Shown: positions 1-10,315 of the stretch, in pieces
How the letters are laid out: the number at the start of each line of letters is the position of its first letter
How positions within the stretch are numbered: position 1 is the stretch's first letter
Assembly: GCA_009760855.2 (NCBI GenBank)
Contig: WPIO01000051.1
Location: 2,719,501-2,783,500, forward strand
Reading direction: 5' to 3'
DNA length: 64,000 bases
DNA from: Cristatella mucedo
Lineage: Eukaryota; Bryozoa; Phylactolaemata; Cristatellidae
Made by a program: the position numbers and the translations under genes
Notes under the pieces: generated by a model
The model's database searches: none
What the model was told of the DNA's origin: nothing
What the model saw: only the letters and a program-made list of their open reading frames with translations

Positions 1-2229
1 GTCACGCACGACGTCGACGATCTGCGAAGCCTGGACCTAGACCGCCTGCATAATCCCTGCTTGCAGCGGTGGACGGTCGCCGGCGCTCGCCGCGTGAAGC
101 CGCGAGACCGCGGACGACATCGTGATTGAGATCTACGCTCACCTGGCTGCGGCGGCCGGGCCGTTCGGTCGGCGGCGTAGCCGACGTAACGCCCTCCCGG
201 CGGCGTGCCGATATCGAGCGCCTTCGAGCGCTGTTTGCACGAGGACTCGACAAACGCAGGCTCGCTCGGATAACCTGCCGCGCGAAGTGTCGCGGTGGCA
301 TGTGTGCGCGCGAGCGCTGTCAGCCCGCCCGTGCCGGCTCGCAGGCTGCGACGATGCTGCAGCCGCCGCGAACTTTGGCATTCGGGAGTTCCTTGCTCGA
401 TTCCCATCCGTCGCTCGCGCTAGTCGCGTCCGAGATGAGAAATAAAAGCGTGCCGAAACTCACTGCGACGTGCAGTCGTTTGTTTCCGAGGCATGCGCTG
501 CTCGGTGTCGAGCGGCAGCTGTGCAGGCGATGGCGGACGCGAAGAGCGATGGAGCGGCCCCTGCACGCGCCCACTCCTCAGCGAGAGAGCGCTAGCCCTG
601 ACGAGACCTCATTAATGCCTCTGCTAATGGGCGCAGAAGACTGCGAAAACAAACTAGCGTGCCTGAGCCGAGAAATGGCGACGCACGAGCGATTGAAACG
701 GGCTGCTCGCAGGCGCCAGCGAGTCGGGGCAGCCACATGAACGCCCCCCGGGCGGGCGTCTTGCAGCATCCGGCGGCTGCAGGCGACGCCGGTCGGTGCC
801 AACGTGTGGCGGGCGGGGGAGAGTCCGATCGGAAGCGAGGCTACCGAGCGAGCGGCAGCTCGTGGTAACTTGGGCCGACTAAATTTGAGTCCACAATAGC
901 GGGTGATAATCCTGCAGAGATTAGTCATTTGATAGTCTCGGCTACAGGGCGCACGAAGCAGCCGAGGCGTGCACGCGTGTCACTCGTGGTATGACGGACG
1001 GAATTCACACCTGAGCCATTTCAGCAGCGGTCGTGCAGGTGCAACGCATTTATTGCGGCAACAGAACTCTTTAGTGCGCTTGTGCAACGCACGACGCTTG
1101 CTGAGTGTAACAGCTTGCCGACGACTCCACCTAGCAGCCCACGCTTCTGAAAGTGTTTGTGTGTGTTCCCGCCTGGATATTCATATCTTTAACAAGAAGG
1201 GCTTCTAGACGAAGCATTTCGGTGGTACGCGGTCCTTTCAGTGTACAACGAGCGCCCAAATCGGAAGCGGGCCGTAAAAGCGTCGGATATCCGGGTTGGT
1301 GCGAGCGAGATAGCAAGCTTACGCGGGAAGTTTACTTGTTGCACAGTTTTCAGCACGAGGGTGCCGAGCCGACGTTGAAGGGGGCGCTTTTGCGCGTCCA
1401 TCAAAAAAAAGTCAGGCTCTATCAAAAGAACAGCGACTAGGGACGGAGCTAGCGTCGTAGCGGCAGGCTGGCGCAAATTGATGGGGGTTTCCCGAGACAG
1501 TAACGAGCCACGTTAGCGAATCGCCGACTAGCGGACGCCCGTCCTCAATAGGGCAGCAGCTACTGCAGAGTTACAGAGGACGTTGGCCGCGTAACGAGAG
1601 ATGAGTGTGGCGCCGTTTTGCTCGATCCTTTAAATTCTCACCCTAAGTAAAGGCGTGCAATGGCGTCGTTTTGCGCCGGCAATATCTCCTCGCTGCCGCG
1701 ACTGGACGCACTCGGCGAGCATTCAGCCAGCGCAGAGCCGCCTGCGGCGGACGCCGAGGCAGCCGGTGCTGGGCGCCAAGACGGCAGCGGTGGAGGCACG
1801 GGAATGGCGGCCAACGCGGCGGCGAGCGGTGACACTTTAAGTGCACTTTCGCTTCAAGGGGGCTTAGCACAGTTCCCATTTCTCGCGGCGGCGGCGGCAC
1901 TCCTCGTGAGCGGGCAACTGGACACCGCTGGCACTAGAAGTCACGCTGCAGCGGCTGCGGCACGTCGAGCGATCGCCGACCCACCTGAGCAAACATTAGA
2001 TAGAGAGCAAGGGTCAGATACCAGCGGCGCTCGTCCTCCCCTCCCCCAGCCCAGAGATCGGGCTATCCGCGTGTGCTGCCGGGCGGGTGCCCAGCGGCTG
2101 TCAGGGCCGGACGTTCGCGTCTGCGCCCGTTCGACTTCGCTCGCTCTCAGTCCAACGAACGCGCTTCGCTGAGACGGCGCGCGGGATGACGCATTGGAGC
2201 TGCGGTGGCCTCGATTGAGTCAAGTAGCT
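1..2229. other. CpG-rich stretch without a recognised gene
   Basis: The DNA is rich in CG dinucleotides and open frames occur on both strands, as expected by chance in GC-rich sequence. None of the translations resembles a family I recognise. The only part with exon-like properties is described separately at 1660-1905. The composition is unlike the AT-richer repeat-filled DNA after 3 kb and would fit a CpG-island-like promoter region or the edge of a gene lying outside the window. Confidence 0.4.
1660..1905 (+). CDS. candidate first coding exon, unrecognised, Ala-rich
   Basis: An ATG at 1660 opens 82 codons that end exactly at a GTGAGC donor-like site (GT at 1906-1907), so the exon would end in phase 0. 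The product begins MASFCAGNISS and ends in a hydrophobic Ala/Leu run (FPFLAAAAALL) after a Gly/Ala-rich low-complexity stretch, a composition common in amino termini of animal transcription factors. A TTTAAA box lies about 30 bases upstream, in CpG-rich DNA. I found no convincing downstream exon, so the call rests only on the start, the donor and composition. It could equally be a chance frame in GC-rich sequence. Confidence 0.2.
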
Positions 2230-2234
2230 GTCGG

Positions 2235-2410
2235 CTGATTTGACGTAGCCTCATTTACGTAGCAGCGCGAAAAGTCTCAGCGGCCATCGCTGCCGTTTGC
2301 AGCAGGCAATTACTGCGTCGTCTGAGCCGCAGGACTCGAACCCGAGACCTGGGTCGATGCGATCGCCTCGCTCGTCATCGCCATCGCTCAGTGGTGCTCT
2401 CCGAGAGAGT
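2235..2410 (-). mobile_element. SINE-A copy (tRNA-derived)
   Basis: Read on the - strand, this has a tRNA-type internal promoter B box (GGTTCGAGTCC-like; the complement CAGGACTCGAACCCGAGACC is seen near 2330), then the GCAATT/GCAAGCGG spacer typical of the family, and an end resembling AAGAGGCTGnTAAATCAGC. It is degenerate. It lies head-to-head with the + strand copy at 2490-2645. Confidence 0.6.
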
Positions 2411-2489
2411 CCGCGAGAGTCGCCGTGGCTCGTCGGCGGTAAATCAGCTGTGGCGTCACCCGCCCAGCCCCCCCCCCAGTGGGCGCACA

Positions 2490-2645
2490 CCGGGCATGCC
2501 GACCGCCAGCTACCGCGGGTTCGAATCCCGCGGTGGGCGACCCTTTATTGCCGCTGCAGGCGGTGCGGACAGCCTTCAAGGCTCTTCTGCAGGGAGACAA
2601 ATTAAAACTTAAAAGAGGCTGCTAAATCAGCTTGTACGTCTCCGG
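2490..2645 (+). mobile_element. SINE-A copy (tRNA-derived)
   Basis: A perfect B box, GGTTCGAATCC, at 2518-2528 sits inside a tRNA-like T arm (CCGCGGGTTCGAATCCCGCGG). It is followed by the family body (GGGCGACCCTTTATTGCC, GCAGGCGGTG, AAGGCTCTTCTGC) and the end AAGAGGCTGCTAAATCAGC. The same body recurs at 10056, 40625, 42860 and 62340, which defines the family. Confidence 0.75.
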
Positions 2646-4055
2646 CGGCCCGCGCTCCACGTTCTGGCGTCTGGCGTTCAGCGCCGGCGTTGCGCAAGTT
2701 TTCGATATCACTGCGCTAAAGAGGTTCTCGCTGTGCGGGGGCGCAAGGCTCAACACTCCGCCCGCTGGCCTCCAGCGCCAGTGCAGGACGAGATGAGCGA
2801 GCGCCAGTTGAAAGCGGCAAGTGCCGCGCGCCCTCGGCCGACGCGTCACCCGAGGGCGCTCGAGGCAGCGACTCTGTGTCAGCGTCGGAAAGCGCTGCCA
2901 GACGATGCCATCTAAAAGCCGGATGGATTGGAGAAAAAACGTTCTTCATAAGTCACGCGACAGGGTAACGCGAGGCGAGCGTTGTCAATCTCGCGATTGA
3001 GGCAATTCTGGGGTGCCCAGAATTTACTAAAAACGCGCAGGCGCGAGGAGATTGGAAAAAATAACAAATTTACCGATCTCTGCATGCGACGTGCGACTTG
3101 CATTCTAACTTAAACCTTAGTAGATCGACGTACATGCGTGAAACTTGTTGAGGTGCTCTCTTATGACTCTTTTCATTTCGACTCTGCGTTTGTGCCTTGA
3201 AATAACCATTACTCGGTTTATACTCCACCTGTCAGAGTGAACTTTGAAATGCTAACTCGGCTCTGCTTGTTTTTTTAACATGATTTTAGAAAAAACTCTG
3301 ATTTCGGTTGGATGAATTGTGCTGTAAATGCCCATTATTACGGAAAATAAAGCTCCAGAACGTTCGATGAGGTATACCGCAAAATTTATCTAACCGAAAT
3401 CAAACCGATCAAAGTCGTGTGGATAGAGGCAAGTTCAAGAGAAAGCTCGCTCGTTCACGCGTGCGTCTGCGAACACACACAGAGGAGGGGCATAAGGAAT
3501 GCATCGACGGAGAGATTGAAAATAGAAAGTGAATAGAGAGCGAGAGCCAGAGAGGATGGAAGGGAGGGGGAGATAGAAGCGAGAAAGGGAAAAGAAGAGG
3601 AGAGAAAGAGAAAAAGTGTGTACGCTCGAGCGAGTGAGGTTTAGAGATGTTATCAAGGCAGGTCGCTGCTCCCAGCGCTGTGCGCCGTCCTTCCGAGTCG
3701 GGGGAGCAGCGTTACTTCGGGGGTCAGCGTTACTTTGAGCGGCCTTAGTTTGCGGGTGAGAAGGAGCGATGGCGCCAGAGAATGGCGCCTGGGAATTCAA
3801 AGCAGAGGGCCAGACTGCATCGGCCCCCAGCGTTCCATCTTGCATGCCCTCTGCCGGTCGTTGGCTGGAGGGGGTTTGATCTCGTATTCTAGTCGATTTA
3901 GCCCAAGAAAGTTTGCAAGCCATCGGCTGTGAGGCAGAAGGCTCGTCACTCGTCACCACGTGAAGCCCAGATAAGTTTGCCCGGATAAGTTTGAATCGCC
4001 GGCCGCTTTTCTGATTCCAATCGCTTAGCTGTGCCTCGAACTGTGCCTCAGATTC
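2646..4055. other. no gene seen; GA-rich patch 3532-3618
   Basis: No repeat or protein family is recognised. A purine-rich GA tract occupies 3532-3618. The long - strand frame covering 3435-4298 is an antisense reading through this patch and the adjoining LINE fragment, so I do not call it a gene. Confidence 0.5.
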
Positions 4056-4059
4056 TTTG

Positions 4060-4366
4060 GAGACCACGCCTTCAGTTCCTAAGCTCCTCAAGCCTGGTGT
4101 TCGCTCCCGACTGACGTCAAGACACCTGACTTGATGACATTGAAAAGGAACCAAAAAACGCACAATTTTCTCGCTGTTTTTTCTCACAGCATTTGTTGGG
4201 TTTCTCCCAGCGTTTTTCGATGTCCTTTGTTGGCTGACGCGTGCTGAAACTGTTCGCGTTACCACTAGCCGTTTGATCATGCTTCCTTTACAGCACATGT
4301 AAAGAACCTAGATAGAGATTAAGTTCTCTGCGGGTGCTATGCAAATGTACTACTACTACTACTACT
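4060..4366 (+). mobile_element. LINE-A 3' fragment, decayed
   Basis: This matches the last part of LINE-A in + orientation: CTCCCGACT...GTCAAGACACCTGACTT, then AAAGGAACC.AAAAACGCAC, the GCATTTGTTGGGT stretch, and the tail AGAGATTAAGTTCTCTGCGGG. It ends in (TAC)n/(TAA)n. Compared with the copies at 8128 and 31940 it is strongly diverged. It abuts the tail of the large - strand LINE-A copy at 4367, so the two are joined tail-to-tail through the trinucleotide repeat. Confidence 0.65.
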
Positions 4367-4375
4367 AATAATAAT
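4348..4375. repeat. (TAC)n(TAA)n microsatellite, LINE tail junction
   Basis: About six TAC units run into three or four TAA/ATA units. This is the shared tail between a + strand LINE-A fragment on the left and a - strand LINE-A copy on the right. Confidence 0.85.
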
Positions 4376-4590
4376 GCACTTGATAAAGCACCCTCAGAGA
4401 ACTCAATCTCTTTCTAGGCGCTTTACATTTGCTGCAAAGGGAAATGCAATTGAATGGTAAGTAAAATCATGCTTGAAAAACAAACAAAATGAATAATATG
4501 GTTAGGGGTGACGATGCACAGGGCCAGCATGCAAATGTGGTTAGTGGCAGCATGCACAGTGTCAGCATGCATAAGCACATCAAGGACGAA

Positions 4591-5264
4591 TCACAGGGAC
4601 CCACTATATGCTGTCCTAAATAGGTGTGTTTTTAAGTTCCTTTTAAATGTGGTCAGGTCAGGGGATGTTCTGACGCAGGTCGGGAGGGAGTTCCAGGCTT
4701 TGGGAGCATACGAACTAAATGCACGGTCTCCAAAAGATTTAAGGTTTGTACGAGGTATTTGTAGACTGTTGGATTCCGAAAAGCGGGTGGTACGATGCTT
4801 GGCCTGATGGGGGAGTATGTCGGAGAGATAGGCTGGAGCCATAGAATAAAGGGACCTAAAAGTGAGCGACAAAACCTTGAAGTCAATCCGCTGCTTGACT
4901 GGTAGCCAGTGCAGGTCGGCGAGAAGTGGAGTAATGTTGATACTGCGACGCTCATGACAGACAAGCCTAGCTGCAGAGTTTTGCACCAGCTGCAATCGCC
5001 TGATCGCACATGCTGGTAGGCCAGTAAGCAGTGAGTTGCAGAAGTCAAGACGGAGGTCACGAATGCATGGACCAACTTAGATGTGGTATCCTTATCTAAA
5101 CAAGCCCGAATTTTAGCAATGTTATGAAGCTGAAAATAGGCGGATTTGACTGTGGAGCTGATATGGTCGTCTAACGATAGGTCGCTTTGGAATGTGACAC
5201 CTAGATTTCGAGCTGATTCAACTGGAGATATGCTGGCAGAGCCAATTTTGAGCATCAGCCTTTC
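4591..5264 (-). pseudogene. LINE-A RT C-terminal region, frameshifted
   Basis: After the TAG, the frame continues with SARNLGVTFQSDLSLDDH and SAYFQLHNIAKIRACL, typical of the thumb/C-terminal part of CR1/L2-type elements. Near 5050-5060 a one-base shift moves the true sequence into another frame. That frame then reads LQLVQNSAARLV, LLADLHWLPVKQRIDFK, FGDRAFSSYAPKAWNSLP and the final TFKRNLKTHLF. The same protein end is seen in the copies at 10975, 32316, 45982, 47130 and 60545. Confidence 0.85.
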
Positions 5265-6758
5265 CTATCTCTGAATCACACTGGGTTTGCCCATAACTAG
5301 TAAGTTAGCTTTATCATCGTTTAGTTTTAGAAAAATTGCTGCCATCCGTGTGGGGATGTCATCAATGCATGCAGCAAGTGAGTTGAGAGAATTTGAGCTG
5401 CTCAAAGGCTGGGAGGGATCAAAGCAAAGGTACAACTGAGTGTCATCCGCATAGAAGTGAAAGCCTAGATTGTGCTTGGCAATCACATCAGCAAGAGGGA
5501 GAGTATAAACCGTGAAAAGAACCGGACCTAGCACGGAGCCCTGAGGTACTCCATATTTCAGATGTACTTCAGATGATCTTTGTCCATTCACGTCAATACT
5601 CTGGAGTCTTCCACTGAGATAGGACCTGAACCACTGCAGAGCAGTGCCAGTGATGCCCAGGCGAGATGAGAGGCGCTCTAGAAGAACTTTGTGATCGATG
5701 GTATCAAAAGCTGCCGAAAGATCAAGCAAAACAAGCAGAGAAACTCTACCCATGTCTGCATTCCTAAGTAGGTCGTTGTATACCCTAAGCAATGCTGACT
5801 CTGTGGAGTGATTAGCTCTAAAGCCAGACTGGAACTTACTAGCAAGGAGTGAGGTTTCGATATGTGAGTTCAGCTGGTCTGCCACGACCCGTTTCAGTGT
5901 CTTTGATAGGAATGGTAGAAGGGAGACTGGGCGGTAGTTGCTTAAATTCTCTTGGTCTAGTGTAGCTTTCTTGAGAAGTGGCCTGACTACAGCTTTTTTG
6001 AAAGGTGCTGGGACATGACCTGAGGCTAATGACATATTAATGATGTTAGTTATGCATGGCAGCAGCAGATCAATGCAATGTAGGAGCAGGACAGTGGGAA
6101 TAGGGTCCAGAGGACTTGTTGTCTTCTTTGATTGAGATAAGAACTTTAGGACTAGATCACTAGTGACCTGCTTAAATGCAGACATTGAGGTGCAGCCAGG
6201 AACCGAGGAACAGCATTCTAGTGGGGAGGTTGTCATCGCAGGGATGGATTCCATGATTTTGTCTATCTTCTGGACAAAGAATCTAGAGAAGCGATCGGCT
6301 AGATCATCACAAGGATCATCAGGTAATGAGCTAACCTGGGAGCGGTTGAGGAGATGGTTTATTGTCGACATCAGCATTTTTGGATTGTGCATATGTGATT
6401 CAACAATGTTTCTATAGAAGCTACACTTCGCCTTTGCTAGGATCGATTTGTACGACCTACAGTAGTCTTCATATGCCTGTCGATGGACCGGTAGTCCGGA
6501 TCTTTTGTATGCCTTTTCAAGCTTTCGTTTAGCAGACTTGGCTAGTCTAATGTCTGTGGTAAACCATAGGCCGTCTGGGCGGGGGCGCACAGTTCGCTTT
6601 GTCAGAGGTGCAAACTCGTCGAGCGTGTCAGCTAGTGTCGTGTTGTAGCTATCTACCAATGATGACAGATCGGAGGGAGGACTGAGCAGCAGAGGTGAAG
6701 CAGGTATTCTTGCACGGGCAGCATCAATGTCAAGGGTCTTGAGGATTTCGCGATTCAC
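5265..6758 (-). pseudogene. LINE-A reverse transcriptase domain
   Basis: This is an open frame of 497 codons. It shows the non-LTR RT motifs in order: NYRPVSLLP (274-282), FQSGFRANHSTESALL (309-324), motif A LLDLSAAFD with D346 (344-352), motif B GVPQGSVLGP (403-412), motif C YADD (436-439) and LKLNDDKANLLV near 480. This enzyme copies the element RNA at the nicked target. The frame stops at a TAG (5265-5267), but the same frame continues with the normal family sequence (ERLMLKIG), so the stop is a point mutation inside the domain's C-terminal region. The product is part of a broken element. Confidence 0.93.
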
Positions 6759-7566
6759 AGGTTATTTTAGAGGAGGATGTGGGCACACACTGTAGATTGA
6801 ATGAGATCTGCATGTGGTCAGATAAGCAGGATTTGGTAATAATTGGTGATGACAAAGTGCAGTTGTATGAAAACATTTGGTCGAGTGTGTGACCCTTGAT
6901 GTGGGTAGGGCCATGCACATGAGCCACAAGAGACAATGAGTCAATCAGTGCACGAAATTCGGTGCTGAAAGTGTAAGATAAGTTATCAAAGTGAACGTTG
7001 AAATCACCCATAACGAGGAAGGATCGATTTCTTGCACACAGAATCGAAATGAGATCGGAGAAATCTGAGATAAAAGAGGATTTGGTACCTGGTGGGCGAT
7101 AGTCTACTGCCACTATCGGTAGCTTGTTTTCTGGTGAGACCAAGACAATTGATTCAAAAGACTGCTTCGAGGGTACCGCAAATGGCTTGCAGTTGAATTT
7201 CGAGGGCACGACAATAGCAACTCCACCTCCAGTTTTGATTGGTCTAGGGGTGTGAAAGAACGAGAAACCAGAGGGAGGAGCATCTTTAATTGTTGGGCAG
7301 TTTATCGATTTCAGCCAAGTTTCAGTTAGGGCGAGCAGGTCGATACCATTTTCAGAAATAAGGTCGCTTATTACTAGAGGTTTATTGCACACTGAGCGAG
7401 GATTCCAAAGGCAAGCATTAAGTCTGGCCGATGGAGTTACAACAGGCCTGATGACCACTAAGTTAGAGAGATTTACAGTGACGCATGTGGGGGAGCATGC
7501 TGGGCGGTTCGAGACAATGCTAGGAATACCAAACGAGCGGGTATTCAGCTCGCAGTTCCCGCCCAA
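6730..7566 (-). pseudogene. LINE-A apurinic-like endonuclease domain
   Basis: This 278-codon frame is an exonuclease-endonuclease-phosphatase domain, which nicks target DNA to prime reverse transcription. Conserved positions are visible: N55 in LWNPRSV, E82 in LTETW, the GGGVAIVV strand (113-120), Y156 in VDYRPPG, D188 and N190 in MGDFNVHF, D229 in LDQMF, and the terminal S249-D250-H251. The catalytic set therefore looks intact. The frame then runs out of register: the reverse transcriptase continues in another frame from about 6758, so one small indel near 6735-6765 separates two domains normally fused in a single polyprotein. Confidence 0.9.
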
Positions 7567-7620
7567 CGAGCGGCGTCTGAGCTGGCGGTTCCGGCCACCG
7601 CGGCGGCTTTGGGGTGCTTT

Positions 7621-8124
7621 TCTTTTGTAAATGCATAGTTCATGAATCTTGGCAACAACATTAATATCTAGGAATGCATTTGATCTGCGATGACGAAGTG
7701 ATAACAGCTGCTGACGATCATAACTAACAAGCAGGTTACTAGCCGCCGGCGTAGCTAAGGCAGCCGCCGGCGAAGTAGACCCAGCAGCCCGAAGCGGTAA
7801 GCGTTTAGATGTCCATAGGCACGTAATTTCTTACGCGCTACGGTCAAATAACAATCAGAATATCTTTAAACAGGTCTTAGCTCTATCGTTTCCGTATACG
7901 ATGTTCGCAAGAACTTCGGTTTTCGGAAGAATTCTGCAACGAACACGAACGCACGTTAGAGCGCTCTATGTCAGGAGGCGAGAATTATTCTTATTGATTC
8001 GCACCACTATGTTATTGCAGCGATTGCCACCATCAAACACTAAGGAGACATAGTCGAAACCGTCGGCCGGATTGGCGTAGAGCTAGCGCTCCTGGAGCGT
8101 TTTAGCGAAGAGAGGAAAGAACAC
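7621..8124. other. possible LINE-A 5' region or host DNA
   Basis: This follows the 5' side of the long LINE-A copy. It includes a GC-rich repeat of GCCGCCGGCG words near 7742-7775. It may contain the element's 5' UTR, but no other full-length copy is available for comparison and no gene is seen. Confidence 0.35.
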
Positions 8125-8127
8125 GTC

Positions 8128-8516
8128 AAGTCATCGTTTTGGAGACCGTGCATTTAGCTCGTATGCTCCCACAGCCTGGAACTCCCTCCCGACCTGCATC
8201 AGAACATCCCCTGACCTGACCACATTTAAAAGAAACTTAAAAACATACCTATTTAGGACAGCATTTAGTGGGTCCTTGTGATTCGTCCTCGATGTGCTTA
8301 TGCGTGCTGACACTGTTCATGCTGCCACTAACCACATTTGCATGCTGACCCAGTGCATGTAACCCCTAACCATGTTATTCATTTTGTTTGTTTTTCAAGC
8401 ATGATTTTACTTACTATTCTATTGCGTATCACTTTGCAGCAAATGTAAAGCGCCTAGAAAGAGATTAAGTTCTCTGAGGGCGCTTTATCAAGTGCAATAT
8501 TATTATTATTATTGTT
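8128..8516 (+). mobile_element. LINE-A 3' fragment
   Basis: Well preserved last part of LINE-A: CCGTGCATTTAGCTCGTATG, the C-terminal codons (AWNSLPTC...), the 3' UTR with CATGCTGACCC, the hairpin tail (AAAGCGCC at 8447-8454 pairing with GGCGCTTT at 8479-8486) and (ATT)n. With the - strand copy at 4367-7620 it makes a large inverted repeat, similar arms being 4367-4760 and 8128-8516. Confidence 0.88.
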
Positions 8517-10054
8517 ATCGTCGTGAGTTGACCCCGCGTGTCATCCGGAGCGTGAGGCGGAAGTCGTACCGGCTCAATATAATTTCGCCCGACTCTTTAA
8601 AGAGCGAGAGTAACGGAGCGGGACGCCCGTGCCGCCGCACGGTACCATTTCTGAGGCCTGGCCAGCCTATTCTCGGGATGCCTAGAAGGCTCTAGCATAC
8701 TCTAGACTGCTCTAGAATGTTCGAGATAGTGCTCTGGGATGCCTATCTTAAAGAACCAAACGCGACTGGGATGCCATTTTATATTCGCGAGACCCTCAGT
8801 AGTTTACGCAGGCGAGAAAGACGCTGCTCTGCAGTCGATGCGGGTTCGTGGGGGTGGGGAGGTTTACATTGACCCGGATCGCAGCGGCCGCTGCGGCAAA
8901 ATCCAGCCGCTCATTGCCGCGGCTTCGGACTTCGGCCGCTAGAGCGCGCCCCTAATGGATGTCCTAAGCCCGTCCTTCCTGAGCCGCCGAGCGGCTTGGC
9001 TCGGCGGCGGCTGCGGCGGCGCGCCCGCCGCGCCAGGCGCCTGCACAGCTGGATGGCGACATCGTGCCGGCGCATGTGGCTCCCGCTGCTCCGGCGGCGG
9101 CGGCGCGACGAGTGCAGGCGTGTCCCAGCTGTTTCACGTGCGCGCGCGGCCCGTCGGTCGTTAGGGCGGGTGCGTCGGGGCGACTAAAAATAACGGCAGG
9201 TACTGAGGACTGTTTTTCGCGAGGGCCACCTGGCAGCGGCCGCGGCATCTGCGGTGAAGTGTCTCCCGAGGATATGCCGCCGCCGCCGCCCGAGTCGCGC
9301 AGGCTGAGGGCGCACGTGCTGCGCGCCGGGCGCGCAGGTGCGGCGGCGGCGACGACGAGCGTAGATTGCGCTCGCCGGCGAACTATTCAATGAGGAGGCC
9401 TGCCCTCGACGCCAGCAACAAAGGAACGGGAGGCCGAAAAGGCGGTCCCCCCATCTGCAGTCGCCTGCGGTAGCTGTCCGAATGTGAACGGTCTCAGGCT
9501 ATAGGAACGCACACAGCAGGCTGACCCCCTCCCCACTCGGTCCTTTGGCGCAGGGGCTCTTGCGACAAGAGACATTCGGTATGAAGGCTCGCAAAACCAT
9601 CACCGTTTGCATGACCAATCTTGTCGGACGACGAGAGTCAAAGCGTGACTTGAGATGCAGGAACGTGGGTACAGAGGCCGTTTCGTGTACGCGAACGACG
9701 CCACGAAAACTCGCGTGCTGTAGCAACGAAGCCACCCATTTCTTGGAGGTGCAGTGCAATCCGAGAGTCGCGTATTCGCAGACGAAAGTCATAGCCATTG
9801 TCTGTCAATTTTGGCCAGCCAATCAGCACAAGTTCAATTTGGTCGTAATTTAGCATCACACAATTTAACAGCATTCTGGCATGAATCTCCGAGAGACAGG
9901 AATTCAAAACATTCAAGCATCGCAGTGCTAGAATCAGCGAGATCGATGGACAAGTTGATCCATGCACTGCGGCATGAAGTCTTTGACTGCAGGTCTTCCT
10001 GCCTGCTTAATGAAATGCTTGCAAACAAGGTCAGCTGTTTTGACAGCCTCATTT
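8517..10054. other. CpG-rich stretch, no recognised gene
   Basis: GC-rich around 8850-9400, with GGC/GCC runs and many spurious frames on both strands. One + strand frame after a CACAG at about 9048 reads on to 9393 and contains a CPSCFTC pair of cysteines, but has no recognisable domain. Near 8690-8735 there are repeated CTCTAG words. Nothing here is strong enough to call. Confidence 0.35.
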
Positions 10055-10055
10055 G

Positions 10056-10200
10056 TATAGCGGCAATAAAGCCTTACCGGCCATCACCGCGGCTTGCAGC
10101 GGGCCATAAAGGATCGCTCACTGCCGGACTCGAACCCACGACCTCGGTCGTGAAGAGCGAGCACCCTGACCCCTGCCGGCTAAGGCCGAGGGCTTATGGA
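10056..10200 (-). mobile_element. SINE-A copy
   Basis: The complement shows CGGACTCGAACCCACGACCT (B box and T arm on the - strand) next to CGGCCATCACCGCGGCTTGC, which is the GCAAGCGGTGGTGATGGCCG body of SINE-A. It is inserted just 5' of a short LINE RT fragment. Confidence 0.75.
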
Positions 10201-10204
10201 CGGT

Positions 10205-10315
10205 GTACAACTCTGCAACTCATCTGCCACGAAAGACTCCGACGCCACGTTATGCCACGCCTCGATGAATTGCACTGCCTTCCTATCAAGCAGGGCATCC
10301 ACTTTTTTTTAGGAT
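10205..10315 (+). mobile_element. LINE RT C-terminal fragment
   Basis: The + strand translation reads LICHERLRRHVMPRLDELHC then LPIKQGIHF, a diverged version of the LVCHERRS..LLADLHWLPVKQRIDF segment of LINE-A or a relative. Only about 110 bp are recognisable. Confidence 0.6.

Larger units (their letters stand above)
4367..7620 (-). mobile_element. LINE-A, most complete copy (CR1/L2-like non-LTR retrotransposon)
   Basis: On the - strand the order is endonuclease (about 7566-6730), reverse transcriptase (6758-5268), RT C-terminal region (5264-4591), 3' UTR and a (TAA)n tail at 4367-4375. This is the usual order in the second ORF of CR1/L2/jockey-type LINEs. Three visible lesions break the reading frame: a frameshift near 6735-6765, an in-frame TAG at 5265-5267 where the 45982 copy has Leu, and a frameshift near 5050-5060. 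So few lesions in about 3.2 kb suggest a comparatively recent insertion. No ORF1 was recognised and the 5' limit is uncertain. Confidence 0.9.

Noticed and set aside
3435-4298. 287-codon open frame on the - strand
   Set aside because: Its first part is the antisense of a LINE-A 3' fragment (4060-4366) and its last part reads the complement of a GA-rich tract. The middle resembles no family.
4367-8516. A single LINE insertion with a 5' inversion (twin priming)
   Set aside because: The + strand part at 8128-8516 duplicates the 3' end of the - strand copy, including its own tail, so it is a separate insertion.
8690-8735. Heat-shock-element-like GAAnnTTC words among CTCTAG repeats
   Set aside because: Only single GAAnnTTC matches are seen without a nearby gene start. 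Chance occurrence is likely.
9030-9393. Pro/Ala-rich + strand frame with CPSCFTC
   Set aside because: Located in GC-rich DNA where all frames are open. Only two close cysteine pairs and no second zinc-binding half.
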